64,000 nt of DNA from assembly GCA_015832175.1 (NCBI GenBank), contig WJXW01000003.1:2418001-2482000 (forward strand). Direction: 5' to 3'. Positions within the stretch are counted from its first letter, which is position 1; the number at the start of each line of letters is the position of its first letter. This document shows positions 23,829 through 35,681 of the stretch, one piece after another. This DNA is from Paraphaeosphaeria minitans (Eukaryota; Ascomycota; Dothideomycetes; Pleosporales; Didymosphaeriaceae). The translations under genes were made by a program, and so were the position numbers. The notes beneath the pieces are model-generated. The model made no database searches. It saw only the letters and a program-made list of their open reading frames with translations, and was not told the origin of the DNA.

Positions 23829-24565
23829 GATGTAGGACTATTTTTGCATGAGCGGCTACACAGGGTGGTTTGCTCCCGGCGTACAGGCATGAACTCACAA
23901 ACCATGTAAGCGAGGCGTTTGGATGGACATTTCCTCGGACTACCCATGGGCACTAGGATTGCACATACCGACACTTGGAAAGAGTGGTTCGGTATTTACT
24001 GGGAGGATTTTTGGCTCTTCAATACCTTAGTGTTCGCACTGCTTCGCTACGTTCTGCGCTGATACCAATGCTTTGAATATTATTACTATACTGTCAAACT
24101 TAGATCCTGACTAGACGTGCCTGTGTCAGCCTCTCCTACCCCCTCCTCGGCTTGGGTCCGATGCAAGAAGTACCCGCGCAACACTAGAGTCAGGCGCGAA
24201 CCACGACTTGAGGCACTGACATTTTCTTTTTGGAAGCGTCCGCGGCGTAGTTGGCGATATCATGTGTATCGAAGGCTGTGGGTAAAGGGTTTCTCGGTTC
24301 AAGTTAGGCAATTCGAACGAGTGCTACAGCCTGACACGTCGTATCGTGCCGAGGTAGGTAAGTTACCCCACACCATCCTTCCCCAGCTCCCGACTCGCGA
24401 CCCTTTATACAGCCGAAGCCGCAATGTCTCCGCGACGCACGTTACGCAGGCTTCATACGCATCCGCCCTGATTTCAATTTATCTCTGCAGTATCGTCGCT
24501 TGCAGGAACACTTTGATCCTTTGATTAGGACACTGTCCTTCACTTCACCCCCTGGCACCACCACC
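23829..24565. other. Intergenic region before the thiolase gene
   Basis: Terminator side of the fusion gene and promoter/leader of the thiolase. The thiolase frame is open back to 24500, but the Kozak-like CCACCATGG at 24566 is the better start. Nothing else is recognised. Confidence 0.5.
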
Positions 24566-26015
24566 ATGGCGCCCTCCAAGAAAGCACCCGTCTACGTCCT
24601 GGGCGTGGGCATGACCAAGTTCATCAAGCCCCGTGGCAAGGTCGACTACCCGGAGCTGGGCTTTGAAGCTGGTGTCAAGGCCATGCTCGACGCGCAGATC
24701 AATTACGACGAGGTCAACCAGGGCGTTGCCTGCTACTGCTACGGCGACAGCACCTGCGGCCAGCGCGTCTTCTACCAGTTCGGCATGACGGGTATCCCCG
24801 TGTATAACGTCAACAATAACTGCTCCACGGGCTCCACCGGACTGTACATGGGCCGCAATATGATTGCCCACGGCGCGAGCGACTGCGTGCTCGTCGTCGG
24901 CTTCGAGAAGATGTTCCCCGGGAGTCTGCAGTCCTTCTTCCAGGACCGCGCGAATCCCACCGGCACCACGAACCTCGTCATGAAGGAGACGCGTGGAATT
25001 ACGAAGGCGCCCGGCGCAGCACAGCTGTTTGGCAACGCCGGACGCGAGCACATGGAGAAGTGCGTCCGCTCTTCCTACATCTACCAGACCCAACCCCATG
25101 AATATATGAGATACTAATAACCTCAGATACGGCTCCAAACTCGAAGACTTTGCCGAAATCGGCCGCATCAACCACGCCCACTCCAAGAACAACCCCTACT
25201 CCCAGTTCCAAGACGAATACACCCTCGACCAGATTGTCAAATCCCCCATGATCCACGAGCCCCTCACGAAACTCCAGTGCTGCCCGACGTCGGACGGTGC
25301 CGCCGCCGCCGTCCTCGTCTCCCAGGCCTTTCTCGATGACCGCCCCCACCTCAAGCAACAGGCCATCCAAATCGCAGGCCAGTGCCTCGCGACGGATACC
25401 CCGAACCTCTTCAACAAGTCGGCCATCGAGCTCGTGGGCTTCAGCATGAGCGCGCTGGCAGCGAAGACGGCGCTCGCGGAGGCGGATACTGATCCTAAGG
25501 ACGTCAAGGTGTGCGAGCTGCACGACTGCTTCTCCGCGAACGAGATGGTGACCATCGAGGCGCTGGGCCTTGCACCCGTGGGCAAAGCACACGAGTTGAT
25601 CCGCAAGGGCGGCATCACATATGGGCCCAACAGCCAGGTCGTCATCAACCCCTCCGGCGGCCTCATCTCCAAGGGCCACCCGCTCGGCGCGACCGGCCTC
25701 GCACAGTGCGCGGAGCTCGTGTGGCACATGCGCGGGTGGGCCAACAACCGGTCCATCGAGGACACAAAGGTCGCGCTGCAGCACAACCTCGGACTCGGCG
25801 GCGCCGTCGTGGTGACGGTGTACAAGCGCGCCGACGGCAGCGCCGCGACCGACATCAGCAGCGAGGATGTCGGCAGGATCAACGGGCTGGGGTACAACCC
25901 TGCCGTCGTGGCCAAGGGGTTTACGAGGGAGCAGGTGGATCGGGTGCGGTCGCGGAAGGCACGGAGCGAGTGGGCGTTGCAGGATACGGCGCAGAAGGTC
26001 GAAGCCCGGTTCTAG
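24566..26015 (+). CDS. SCP2/SCPx-type thiolase
   Basis: 460 residues. Exons 24566-25059 and 25127-26015; the intron has a CTAATAAC-type branch point. Thiolase-like condensing/cleaving enzyme of the sterol carrier protein X class, normally peroxisomal and involved in thiolysis of branched 3-ketoacyl-CoA. Visible features: nucleophile Cys86 in VNNNCSTGSTGLYMG, the HDCFSANE block, and His349 in SKGHPLGATGLAQC, then the NLGLGGAVVVT block. There is no fused SCP2 lipid-transfer domain, so this is the thiolase-only form. The C-terminus ends ARF, not a canonical SKL-type peroxisomal signal, so localisation is uncertain. GC-rich codon use fits a well-expressed gene. Confidence 0.85.
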
Positions 26016-26828
26016 ATTGGCTTGCCGAGAGGCTCGGGGGCGTGTGCATGTATGCATTATTAGCGTTGTTCAAAATTGAAGGGTTGCTGTTCTCGGCTTG
26101 CGTACGATGTCGTACTATCTTGTTGGATTCGACTGTGTTGGATTGTATCGGACTGGCACGACGTAGGGTCACTAAGTAGACACTGAATCGATTTGACCAC
26201 GTCGGACTCGCAATCCAAGTCCAAAGTCGAGACGACGCCTATTTACGAAGATGGGAAAAAGGGCGTCTGGAGGATGTACGTCGCGCCACACCGTCTCTAA
26301 CCCGGCGGACTTCATCTCACGCTACTTACACGACTTCAGATGGCGATGTTGGACAGGGTGCCCTTGGGATCAAAGGAGATTGAGACGGGGTGTTGGGCTG
26401 GGGTTTTGGGTAGAGTCTGAGTGTGGGGTCGTTGAACGTACTGGAGCGTGTCGGAGTGCGCTGTGCAGAGGTTTAAGTCCGATTTACCTGGGGAGAAGGC
26501 TGAGAAAGGGTGGAACTTGACGGGCTGGAGATGGGTTAAAAAGGATATGATCGAGAACTACAGGGTTGAATAGGCTACGTCCAGGTGGAGTACAGAGTTT
26601 GACGACACTAGGTGTGAGTTGTATGTATTTCTCTCTTTCTTATGATGAGCTACAAAGCCTCGTAGCATCATCCTTCCGTCCCTTGCCTATGAAACCCGAC
26701 AAGGCTCCTTACTTGAGATGCGGTGATAGGATTTGTACGCTTGACTGAATCAATTTCTTACGATGTGCAAAAAGATGAGGATATTGCCCCAGACATATTG
26801 CGTTGGTGCATGTTAGCAAGCCCCTCTT
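26016..26828. other. Intergenic region between convergent genes
   Basis: Shared 3' flank of the thiolase and the minus-strand MFS gene. I see no gene, repeat array or RNA gene here. Confidence 0.5.
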
Positions 26829-28622
26829 TCAGCCAGCATTCCGAGCAAAGCATTTGTCCGAATGGATTGGCCCCGAGAACAGACTCATTTGCGTAGGTCT
26901 TCGCACTGTAGGAGGCATAGCTTCCCGCAGCTGCATGTCGGTTCCCACGCCGTAGTCTACGCTGCATCGTCTGCTTCCGGCTCCCGCACTGGCGCCTTGT
27001 GTGTGAAGAATATCCACGAAGACATGGCAGCTATGATAGAGACGCATGCTGATATCTACGGTCAGTAGCTAGTCTTGAAGTATGTAGGTCACGACCGGCT
27101 GTACTTACCGAGTGCACTCGTAGCATAGTAGAATCCAAAGGCGTCCGCTAAGGCACCAGTGATGAGAGGGCCGAGTACAAGCCCGATGGCGAAGGCCGTT
27201 TCAGTCATTGAGAACGTGCGTGAAGCCCCACCGCCGGGCCCGAAGACGTTAGGGTCCTGGGCTTTCAGCTCATGCATGATTGCTGGAACGCAGACGTCAG
27301 CAGAAGACCGTTAACAAGAGGCGATGAAGGAATACTTACTGGTCAGCTGGAAAGTTCCTGCACCTCTGACAAACGACCAGATAACGCCCACCCCAATGGT
27401 AGCCGCCACAAACGCTGCCTGTCCCTTGACCCCATCCCCAACTCCCAGGAAATTATCCTTGCCAGGCACGCCTAAGAACCAAAATAACGGAGTGCTAAAC
27501 GCCCACCCTAGTGTTGTCGGCCAGCGGAGACCGATGCGGTCACGCAGCCAGCCTACGAATGGCGCGAGAATCATACTGGGGATCTGAATGCCGAGGAAGA
27601 TGGTGCCTATCGGTGCGGGTCGCCAGCCAAATTCCTGCCTGAGATGCAATGGCAGAGTAGTGTCGAAGCCTGAGATGATCATCGAGAAGGCTGTCACGTT
27701 AAGGAGAGCGGCGTATGTGGCCCCTTGGCTAAACATAATGGCGTAGAAGCCGCGGGTAACTGGAGCCTTTGCTTCTTCTTGGGAGCTCCCCGCTGCTTCG
27801 TCTTGAGTACTGCCCTCCGGCGAAAGAAGTGGCGATGTCTCGTTATGAGCTTGAGCTCCGGCTGGTATAGTCGACGTCTTCGACTGATCAGGTTGTTTCT
27901 CTTCGAGGATCGCCAACCGCGCCACGAAACAAATCGCAATGAGTACCAAAGGTACAGACCATGCTGGCCAATAACCGAACCACTGCAAAAATGCACCCGA
28001 GATAACAGGCCCCGACAAAACGCCTGCGGTGATGAAAGATCCTGAAAAGCCCAGGGCTTTGCCTAGATGCTTGGAGCCCGCCGCGTCAGTCAGCATCGCA
28101 AATCCTACGATCCATGCGCCTGTTCCCGCGATTCCTTGGAGAACCCGACCTGCGTACACGGCCCATACTATACACAGTCAAAGCGTGTTCCTGATATCTT
28201 GGTGCTTGAATTACCTGATGGTGTCAACGCGACCAGAAGTGTGCCGACCGAGCACCCTGCGAGCGACATCAAGAGTGGGATTTTCCGGCTCGTCGTCTTG
28301 TCTGCAAAGTGGCCAATGATGGGAGCTGCAGGGACCGAGATGAGGCCCAGAATGAACAGAAGCTCTGTCGTGAACCGCTGAGTGAACGCTGGGTCCAGTT
28401 CGAGCCGTTTCTCAAGCATATATGGTAGAATGGGAACTACAAATCCGTAGAGAAAGTTCTCTGGAGGTGACATGGAGATTAGCGTACCACACTGATAACG
28501 TAGCTGCGCTTAGAAAGTCAAGGTCATATCTCACCAGTAAAGAGCCCAAGGGTCGCGGTGAAGATAATCAGAGTCTTCGACCTTCGCCACGAGCGGCGCT
28601 CGAAAATGTCTTCGTCCGACAT
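26829..28622 (-). CDS. MFS transporter (DHA1/SLC18-like), C-terminal frame in doubt
   Basis: Exons 28535-28622, 28215-28460, 27340-28167, 27109-27282 and 26829-27055, 520 residues as spliced. N-terminal helix 1 (LIIFTATLGLFTENFLYGFVVPILPY), the ADKTTSRKIP loop (motif A-like) and GRVLQGIAGTGAWIVGFAMLTD mark a 12-helix major facilitator resembling multidrug/monoamine-type carriers. The central loop at about 210-250 is polar. Helices 1-11 are clear. After the last intron the spliced frame reads a non-hydrophobic tail. A different frame of the same exon encodes a good twelfth helix (ISACVSIIAAMSSWIFFTHK) and stops at 26957. This suggests a one-base frameshift near the exon 4/5 junction, so the gene may be truncated in function. 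The substrate is unknown. Confidence 0.7.
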
Positions 28623-29940
28623 TTGGATAGATGGCAATGATAGATTCCAGGTTCACTTAACACGAACGTTTCACCCCCAAGCTAAGTGTGTAAAACGAAC
28701 ACCAAGCCTTTCCAAAGCAAACGGCAGTGGAGCCTGTAATAATATTGGTGGAGTGTCACTGAATGTAGGCTTTGAGAGGAGCTTATCTGAGGCTTCCGTC
28801 TTCTGAATGTGGAGTCGAGGCTAAATAAGCGAGTGGACGAGTCGCGCGCGCAACTCCGAGAAACAAAACTCCAAATGTCTAGTCCGTTTATTCCGAAATG
28901 GATAAACGACAAATAGCTCAGAGCTGTAAGTCCTTTCTTCTCGATATTTTGTCTAGTATTGCGATTTGAATGCCGGAGCTCTGCTTTCATTGTGCAAGAT
29001 AATGAACATATTGATATGTCATGTTCTCCTTCAAGCTGCGTTGCATGTGCGATTAGGCGGCGTTGTAGGAGATGTTTGATTTGACGAAAAATGTTGAATG
29101 GTAGTTAGTAGGACCCGAGTTGTTCAGTGTCGTTGCCTTGATGCATACTTCGCAATAAGCAGAATTCATTTCAAACACAATGGCAGAGCTCAAGCGGTGA
29201 ACCGAATGAGCTAAGCTATTGACACCAAGTGCGCCTTAGCTAAGCTCTTGTCCAGATAAAATCGCTCAATGGGCACCCTTTTCAAGTGTCCTGACATGGC
29301 TATGTTGATGCTTGGTGGCAGCGTCTAAAGGCTTGAAGATAGGCAAACTCAATGCCTAAGTTGTCTAGGCGGTGGAGGTGTTCGGAAATCCAACAATATC
29401 AAATACCGTTAACAAGTCCAACTAGATAATTACCGTTCAATGGGAGTGAAGTGAATGAAGTAGTGTAACCTCAGAAGTTGCACACGAGTAGTCGCTGGGA
29501 ATGACGGTAGCCTAGCGGGGCGCTAAGCGAATACCAGTCTCCTGCTGTGAATGCAGTCCACATCGCCATTTGCAGGATCAATTGATCAAGCACCCGAAGT
29601 ATTAGAGTGTAAATGCACGTGACAGCCTCACCTCCAGGGCTCCTAGTAGCATTTGAGTGCTTTGTTATGGTGATTTTTGACGCACATGCGCCCTCAAGAT
29701 GACTACAGTAGCACAAAGTGGCAGCCAAGCATCTTGCACTTCCCAGGGTAGTCACAGATGCACGCAGAGTACATTTTCTACCTTTTCAACAAGATCTAGC
29801 TATCCATGGGACGAGATACAAGGTGAAGCAGTACCCTTTGGCTGCGATAAGCCAATGGCGACTACATCAGTGGGCAGCGGGCGGGCGTACCTTCCTCGGA
29901 TGCTAACTGGTCAATCTGCACTTCCTCCTATAGCTTCAAG
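28623..29940. other. Intergenic region
   Basis: Promoter side of the MFS gene and about 1.2 kb of moderately AT-rich DNA before the MFS pseudogene. A CACGTG lies at 29616. No gene recognised. Confidence 0.45.
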
Positions 29941-30718
29941 ATGGACGACTTCTTCAGCACTACTCCGTTTGACCAACTCTTACGGCTCGCTTCCGGGAAA
30001 CCCCTAATTCGGTATCCTGACGAGGTCGACTCCACTCTGTGAAAAGCATTTGTTGAACAAGCCAATGTATCCGCAGCATCCCCAAAAGAGAAGATAGATA
30101 GCGAAAATGGAGCAGCACCGCTGAAGCGTCTGTTCCAGATCGGCAAAGCCAAACCGTGACCAGCGAAGGCGATACCGTACTCGTCCGCTGTTATGGTTTT
30201 TACGACCCGGAAGTGAGTTCTCTTGTTACTGTGGTCCCCACTCTCTGAGGTCCCTCTCAACGGCCGAAGAAGCATCTTCTTCTGGAAACTAGCCGTCTTT
30301 GTGATAATCCAATTAAACCAGCGCTGAGTTTACACCTGAGATGTTCATACCTCCAGCTTTCTTCAGCTGCCTCGCCTTCTCCGCCTGCCTCTTCTGGTAC
30401 AGGGCACGGGCTCGTTGCCGTCTCTGGGACCACCTTCTTCGGCGTCGGCATCGTGGCAGCATTCAATAGCGTTTTCAACTACCCTTCGCTTTCCTATCTT
30501 GTCGAATTCGCGTCTGTGTTCACAGGCAACGCGCTTTTCCGCACGGCGTTTGGGGCCAGCTTTCCACTAATTGACCGGGCTTTTTTGGGGGACTTTGGGG
30601 GTCCGAGCCAGGGAATGCGGTATTAGGGGGAATCGCGGCGGGGTTGTATATGTTGGGTGGGAGGGAGAGGGAGAATAGGGTGGAGTCGAAGTGCGAGACG
30701 GGATGTAATATAATTCGA
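29941..30718 (+). pseudogene. Decayed MFS drug-antiporter pseudogene
   Basis: Pieces of a DHA1-type MFS protein appear in order but in broken frames. From the ATG at 29941 an N-terminal segment reads DQLLRLASGKPLIRYPDEVD and meets a TGA. After further stops, WSPLSEVPLNGRR (the conserved loop between helices 2 and 3) appears near 30231. The C-terminal part near 30430-30600 reads FFGVGIVAAFNSVFNY, then VFTGNALFRTAFGASFPLIDRAF. A further frame change is needed to reach the end (GNAVLGGIAAGLYMLGGRE). Most of helices 3-9 are missing. So the remnant shows an internal deletion, several premature stops and at least one frameshift. It is clearly non-functional as a transporter. Confidence 0.7.
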
Positions 30719-31354
30719 GGTCTGTAACATCACGGTTGTGGGCGTGGGGATGGGAAAGGGGAGGGTTACAAGGGAAAGGTATCTTTAAAGAATCAATTAT
30801 GTTCCGTGGATAGCAGGATTAGGGATGGTATCAGTTGAATGGATACTAAGGCTCTCGATCTAATGCATGTAAGCCGCGACACGACGTACTGATAGTGGCA
30901 AGGCAGAAAGCAACCGTTCTCCAAGGCTGCTGATAACACATACAGTAGCCTAGTCAAAGTGCACGGTAGAGGAGGCGTAGAGGGTGCACCCATACTCGAA
31001 ATCACCCTATCAAAAACACTACCTATACCAAAAAAGACACATCGATTCGGAACCACTGACTTCATCTTCCTGCAAAAGCGTTTACGAACAATGTTCAATA
31101 TCTTGCGTCTCGCTTTCATTCATATTGATGACTATTCTGATCGGTAGAAAGAGTAACGCCTGTGCTCGGAACGAGCATTTAACACAAAGCCTCAAACGCC
31201 AATGTCCCCATCTGCTTTCGTTTTCGCCAATAGAGACCCAAACAAGAAGACGTGTGACTCACTGCCAAAGTCTACGAGTATACATACGACGCCGCTGGAG
31301 AATGCAGCAGGAAGCACCAAGTCAAACCCGCAACAGCGAAGCTCAGCACCGAGC
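30719..31354. other. Intergenic region downstream of RAD52
   Basis: 3' flank of the pseudogene and of RAD52 (convergent). No gene recognised. Confidence 0.5.
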
Positions 31355-33229
31355 CTACGAACTCCCTACCACACCCCCCTTATTCTCTGCTCCCGGCGGC
31401 TCGATCTTCTGCCTCTTAGCATCAGGCTCGCCACCCCCACCCCCAGCAGTCTGATTACTCACATCCTGCAGCGGTGGCCTCTTCATCGGCGGCTTGTACT
31501 GTCCCCTGTTCATGCCGCCGGGACTCATTCCCGCACCCGGCATCCCGATCCTCCTATTCGCATCCTGATGCGGATTCACGAAGTTGGAGTTCCCACGCGG
31601 TTCTGGGCCTGGCCGGTTGAAGGCGCCGGCGGGTGGTCCGGGGGCGGGTGGGGGAGGTGCCGGGGCGCCAACCGCATCGCGTTTGATGGGCTTACTGGAC
31701 ATATGGTCGACGCCTGGGGTGCGCTTCTCTTTCGGTATTGGGGATTCGACGTTTGGATTGAAGGCAGGGAGGTTTGTGAGAGATGCTGGGGGATCGGGAT
31801 TCTGGAAGAGTTCGGCGGCGCGGGAGGTCACGAAGCCAAGGGGTGGTTTGTGATTGGAGGGTGGGTTCGTGGCAGATGCTGCGCCTGATTGTGCTACCGA
31901 TTTTGATTGCTGTTGTTGCTGTGTCGGGCGGAGAGGTTGGTTCGGTGGCGTGGGGCCTCCTGCTTGAGCGTTCTGGCTAGGATTTTGAGGTTTGGGGACA
32001 GCGTGGATGTCTACGGTGGGCGGTTGCATCCGTCGACGATTCAAGTCAGGTCGGTTGTCATTAGGCTGTACGGGAGTTTGTGGTGCTCTTGCGTTGGGGG
32101 GACCGATAGCCGGTCTACTGGCACCATTTTGTATGTTGTTTTGGGGAGGTGGTTGTTGTGCACCATTCGGACCTCTTGCGGGCGGTGCATTTTGTGGTCT
32201 TGAGTTGGGTTGTCGCGATGGACCTCCGTTTGGCAGCGGTGCATTCCGGCTCGGTGTGGCACTGTTCAGGCCATTCACAGACTCCGCAGCAACTGAATCA
32301 AAGCTGAGCTCTTCTCCAGGATTTTCGGTGAGATCAACGTTGTCGAACAAGTTCCCATCGAACTCATCATCAAACTCGCCCGATACCGACGCCCCCAGAT
32401 GGTCGGTACGCGTTCTTAGTATCGGGTTGGCCCTAACCGGTGTCTGATGCGGCTCCCGTTTAACTATCCCCATCTCGTTCTTTACTTTCGGAGCAAAATC
32501 GGCATGTCGGTGTAGGTTGTCCTCATGGAACTTCACAGGTTCGACCTTCATCGACTGGACTTTCTTGAGGTATGTCTTGTCGTACAAACAGTTGCCGAGC
32601 ACGTTGCCGAATGTGCGTAACGCGCGCTTCAATCCATCGGTAGCTGCCTCTTTCTTCGCCTTCTCGAACGAAGCTGCCTTGCCTTTACCGTTCTCGATAG
32701 AGCCATAGCCGATATCCTAGATGGTGTTAGATAGTTCTTCACGTGCCGACGCGAGATATTCACCTCGTGGTATGTCCCATCTTTGAGTGTAATCCTCACA
32801 ACAATTGATAGTCCGAGGCTGACCTTGCCGTTTTGAGTGTTCTCGTCCACCTGCGTGCATTAGTCCCTGGTTATATTATGGACAAACAGCCGAAGTACGT
32901 AGTCAATCTGCACCTGCCCAAGCGAACTCGACCAGCCATTGAAACCAAACACCTCGTTCGCCAGCGCTATAGCCTTGTTCCCCTCGAGATAAGCAACCCT
33001 TCCGCCTCCATTGCCCGGTCTTTGTGAGATATATTCCGGTCCAAGCTGCTTGTTCAGGCGATTTTGGAGTGTGGCAATTTCGAGTGCGGTGAAGCCGTTT
33101 ACGACGCGTTCTTCGAATGGGTTCGTGACATTGCCGTTGTACTGGTCGCCCGGACTGCAGAGTGTTAGAAGTGGCAAATTACAGATAACACGATATTTCA
33201 AATCTGATTCGTATGACTTACGCAGGCAT
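31355..33229 (-). CDS. RAD52: DNA repair and recombination protein RAD52
   Basis: 570 residues. Exons 33222-33229 (only 8 nt), 32899-33154, 32764-32850 and 31355-32716. Recombination mediator that loads Rad51 onto RPA-coated single-stranded DNA and anneals complementary strands in the nucleus. The conserved N-terminal annealing domain covers about 15-190: [81 protein letters not shown]. The last 350 residues are Pro/Asn/Gln-rich and disordered, as usual for fungal Rad52, with an acidic patch ([19 protein letters not shown]) in the position of an RPA/Rad51-interaction region. The start is fixed by splicing ATGCCTGC to TCCGGGCGAC. Confidence 0.95.
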
Positions 33230-33641
33230 TGTCAGAGCTTCAGGGAGTTGCAGGCATGGGAGTGTCAGAAGTGAAGGTCGATGGCTGGTGGCGTATGACG
33301 CGAAGCGCGCTCCAGGCGGAAGGCACCAACGCGCCAAGTCACGTGGTCGTGTGCCACTCCGTGTACGCACGCGAGCTACCGAAAAAGCAATACTGCATCT
33401 GGCGGACTGGCGGACGGGCTCAGTAGTGTGGGCTCTGGCTTAAAACACGTTCACGTTTGTCATACATGATCGTACTCCATATTTTATACAGGGTGTCGTA
33501 CATATCCGATCGCATATGACCCAAATAGCCCCAAACCTTGATAAGCAAACGCCTTAAGATGCATTCCCGCTAATAAAGAAAGAAGTGCTTTGAACATAAT
33601 CGCAACCAGAATGGTACTCGAATTGAAGCTCACGTCTAATT
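33230..33641. other. Short intergenic region, RAD52 promoter and KEX1 3' flank
   Basis: CACGTG at 33340, about 110 bp upstream of the RAD52 start codon. Nothing else recognised. Confidence 0.5.
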
Positions 33642-35681
33642 TCAGGACTTCTCCCTTGCCGCTAGCTTGCGGTCCCTCTCACTCCCACTGGCCTCTCCGT
33701 CACTGCTGGCTCCACCCAGACTGAAGGTAGAATCATTCCGTGGTATCCTCTCTTTCTCGCCCCTGCCGTTGGCACGTCCATTGAGAGGCTTCTTCGATTC
33801 CTCATCCAAGTCGTCGAGCTCCCGCTCGTCGAAATCAGCCGCTTCAACGTCTCGGCTTCGGTCTCTTCTTCGGAAGTTGTCGAGGCCCATGCCCATGATG
33901 AGTGACTCGCGGCCCTCATCTCCATTCAATCCCTTGTAGCTACTCGCAGCTCTTCGGCGGCGATCGCGCCAGATAAAGAAGCCAAAAGCACCGGCGAGGA
34001 TCACCACGACGACCAGGGCCACCTCTCCAGAACGGTAGTAAGCCTTCCATTCAGCCTCCTTCAGCTGCTTCGTCTTATCTTCCTCCGCCTTGGTGGAGTT
34101 GGGATGACCGCCGACACTCACCAATGGACCCTTCTCTCCATTGAGAAGGCTCTCGGATGGAGCGCCGCCAACGGCACTGATGTCTACGCCGATGAATCGA
34201 TCGAGCATGTCGCGAGTGCGCCTGGGGTAATCGAAGGGGACCATGTGGCTGGAGTTGTAGAAGACGACGTAGGTCAAGTTTCTAGCCTCCCGGTAGGTCC
34301 CCGCTGGCTCCCCCTCAAAGACCCAGTCGCGTTTGGGGGCCACAACACCCTGGGAAATTTCAAAACCTTTTCCGCCATTCCAGGTCATACTATCGATAAG
34401 ACTCTCAGTACCAATGTGATTGCAAATGAGATCCTGGTCTCCGGAGAACAGAACAACGTTGATCTGGGATAGAAGCTCGGGAAAGAACTGGATCGAGGGC
34501 TTGCTGTTCTTGGCACGGAAGTGCGAGGAAACTGCACCATTGCATTCGGTCCAGCCCGTCTTCTTATCGGAGTTGATGTGAAGTGCGGCAATAACGTCCG
34601 GTTGGCGCAACCAGGGAGTGACAGTGGATAGGTCCGGAGGCCAGTTCATGCCGCAGGAACCATCATCTCGCAGACGAATGTCGTACATGTTCACGCACTC
34701 CTGTCGCGGATCGCCACCTTGAATCTTGGTCTCCTGGAGAATGGTGGTCATGACAGACTCGCACGCGGCATTATCCACATGATCGGATGCTCCCTCGTTC
34801 AACACTTTCAAACAGTTGGATTGGAGGTTCTCGACGCGTTTGGCCTCAGGGGTATCAGCCTTCAGGAGGCCTGATTGGTATGCGAAAGGTAGGTATGAGA
34901 GGTAATGGTCGACTGGCGAAATCCAACCATTGCCGATCAGAACTCCTTTCAGTGCCCATTGGTGTTTTGGCCCAGTCTTGTTCCGGTTAAGAATGGCGCG
35001 TGCTATGTACGGAATGTGCTGACCGGCGTATGACTCTCCGGCGATGTATAGCTGTAAATTGTGAGTTTCTGTACAGGGGACAATGGCCATGGCAAACCTA
35101 CGTCGTCGTGCTCATACTCCGGGAAGAGCGCAAACCACTTCTCTAGAAAGACCATAAACTGTTCGGCCATCTGGTCGAGCTCGCTCAGGTAGCTGTCCGT
35201 GTTCACGTAACTGAAACCGGTACCGACTGGCTGGTCCACGAAGAGCAAGTTTGCGAATTCGTCCCAAGAACCGTTGTTGTATTCCAGCTTGCCGCCTTCT
35301 CGTACACGGTATGGGCCGATCTCCATCAGAGCGCCGTCCATACTGCTGCAACCAGGGCCTCCATTGAGCCAGATGACGGTGCGCTGCCTGTTGGCGATGT
35401 GGCGGTTCTCGTGGTGCCAGAAGAACAGATTGCCGTTGTGTTCTGGATCAACTTCGATGTGTCTAAAGAGTCGTCAGCTACTGGATCCAAACCTTCCTGG
35501 AGGATGGATCTCACCCTGCGTGCATCTTTAGCAGCGGCTCCGGTGCGCCTGGCAGCGAATGAACAAAGTAGTCGGCCTGGGTCTTTTCCTGTGCGGCGCC
35601 TCCCGGCAACCATGACATTGAGGCCAGCAGGACGCCCAAGAGGGCTGTCCGCCAGCGCGACGGCGCAGTTGTGAACAACAT
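33642..35681 (-). CDS. KEX1: Pheromone-processing carboxypeptidase KEX1
   Basis: 645 residues. Exons 35515-35681, 35102-35462 and 33642-35051. Golgi serine carboxypeptidase (S10) that trims C-terminal Lys/Arg from peptides cut by Kex2. A signal peptide (1-30) is followed by the catalytic domain: oxyanion loop [12 protein letters not shown], nucleophile Ser183 in [12 protein letters not shown], Asp in [13 protein letters not shown], His in [11 protein letters not shown]. There are several N-glycosylation sites. One membrane segment at about 516-537 ([18 protein letters not shown]) is followed by a basic RDRRRR and an acidic/Ser-rich cytosolic tail, the arrangement that retains Kex1 in the late Golgi. 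Length is typical for filamentous ascomycetes. Confidence 0.95.

Noticed and set aside
25248..26179. Overlapping plus and minus open frames of over 200 codons across the thiolase second exon
   Set aside because: High GC at third positions leaves antisense and shifted frames open; only the thiolase frame carries family motifs.
5211..30718. A secondary-metabolite gene cluster
   Set aside because: Transporters, a regulator and enzymes are present, but there is no polyketide synthase, non-ribosomal peptide synthetase, terpene cyclase or prenyltransferase core, and the genes look independent.
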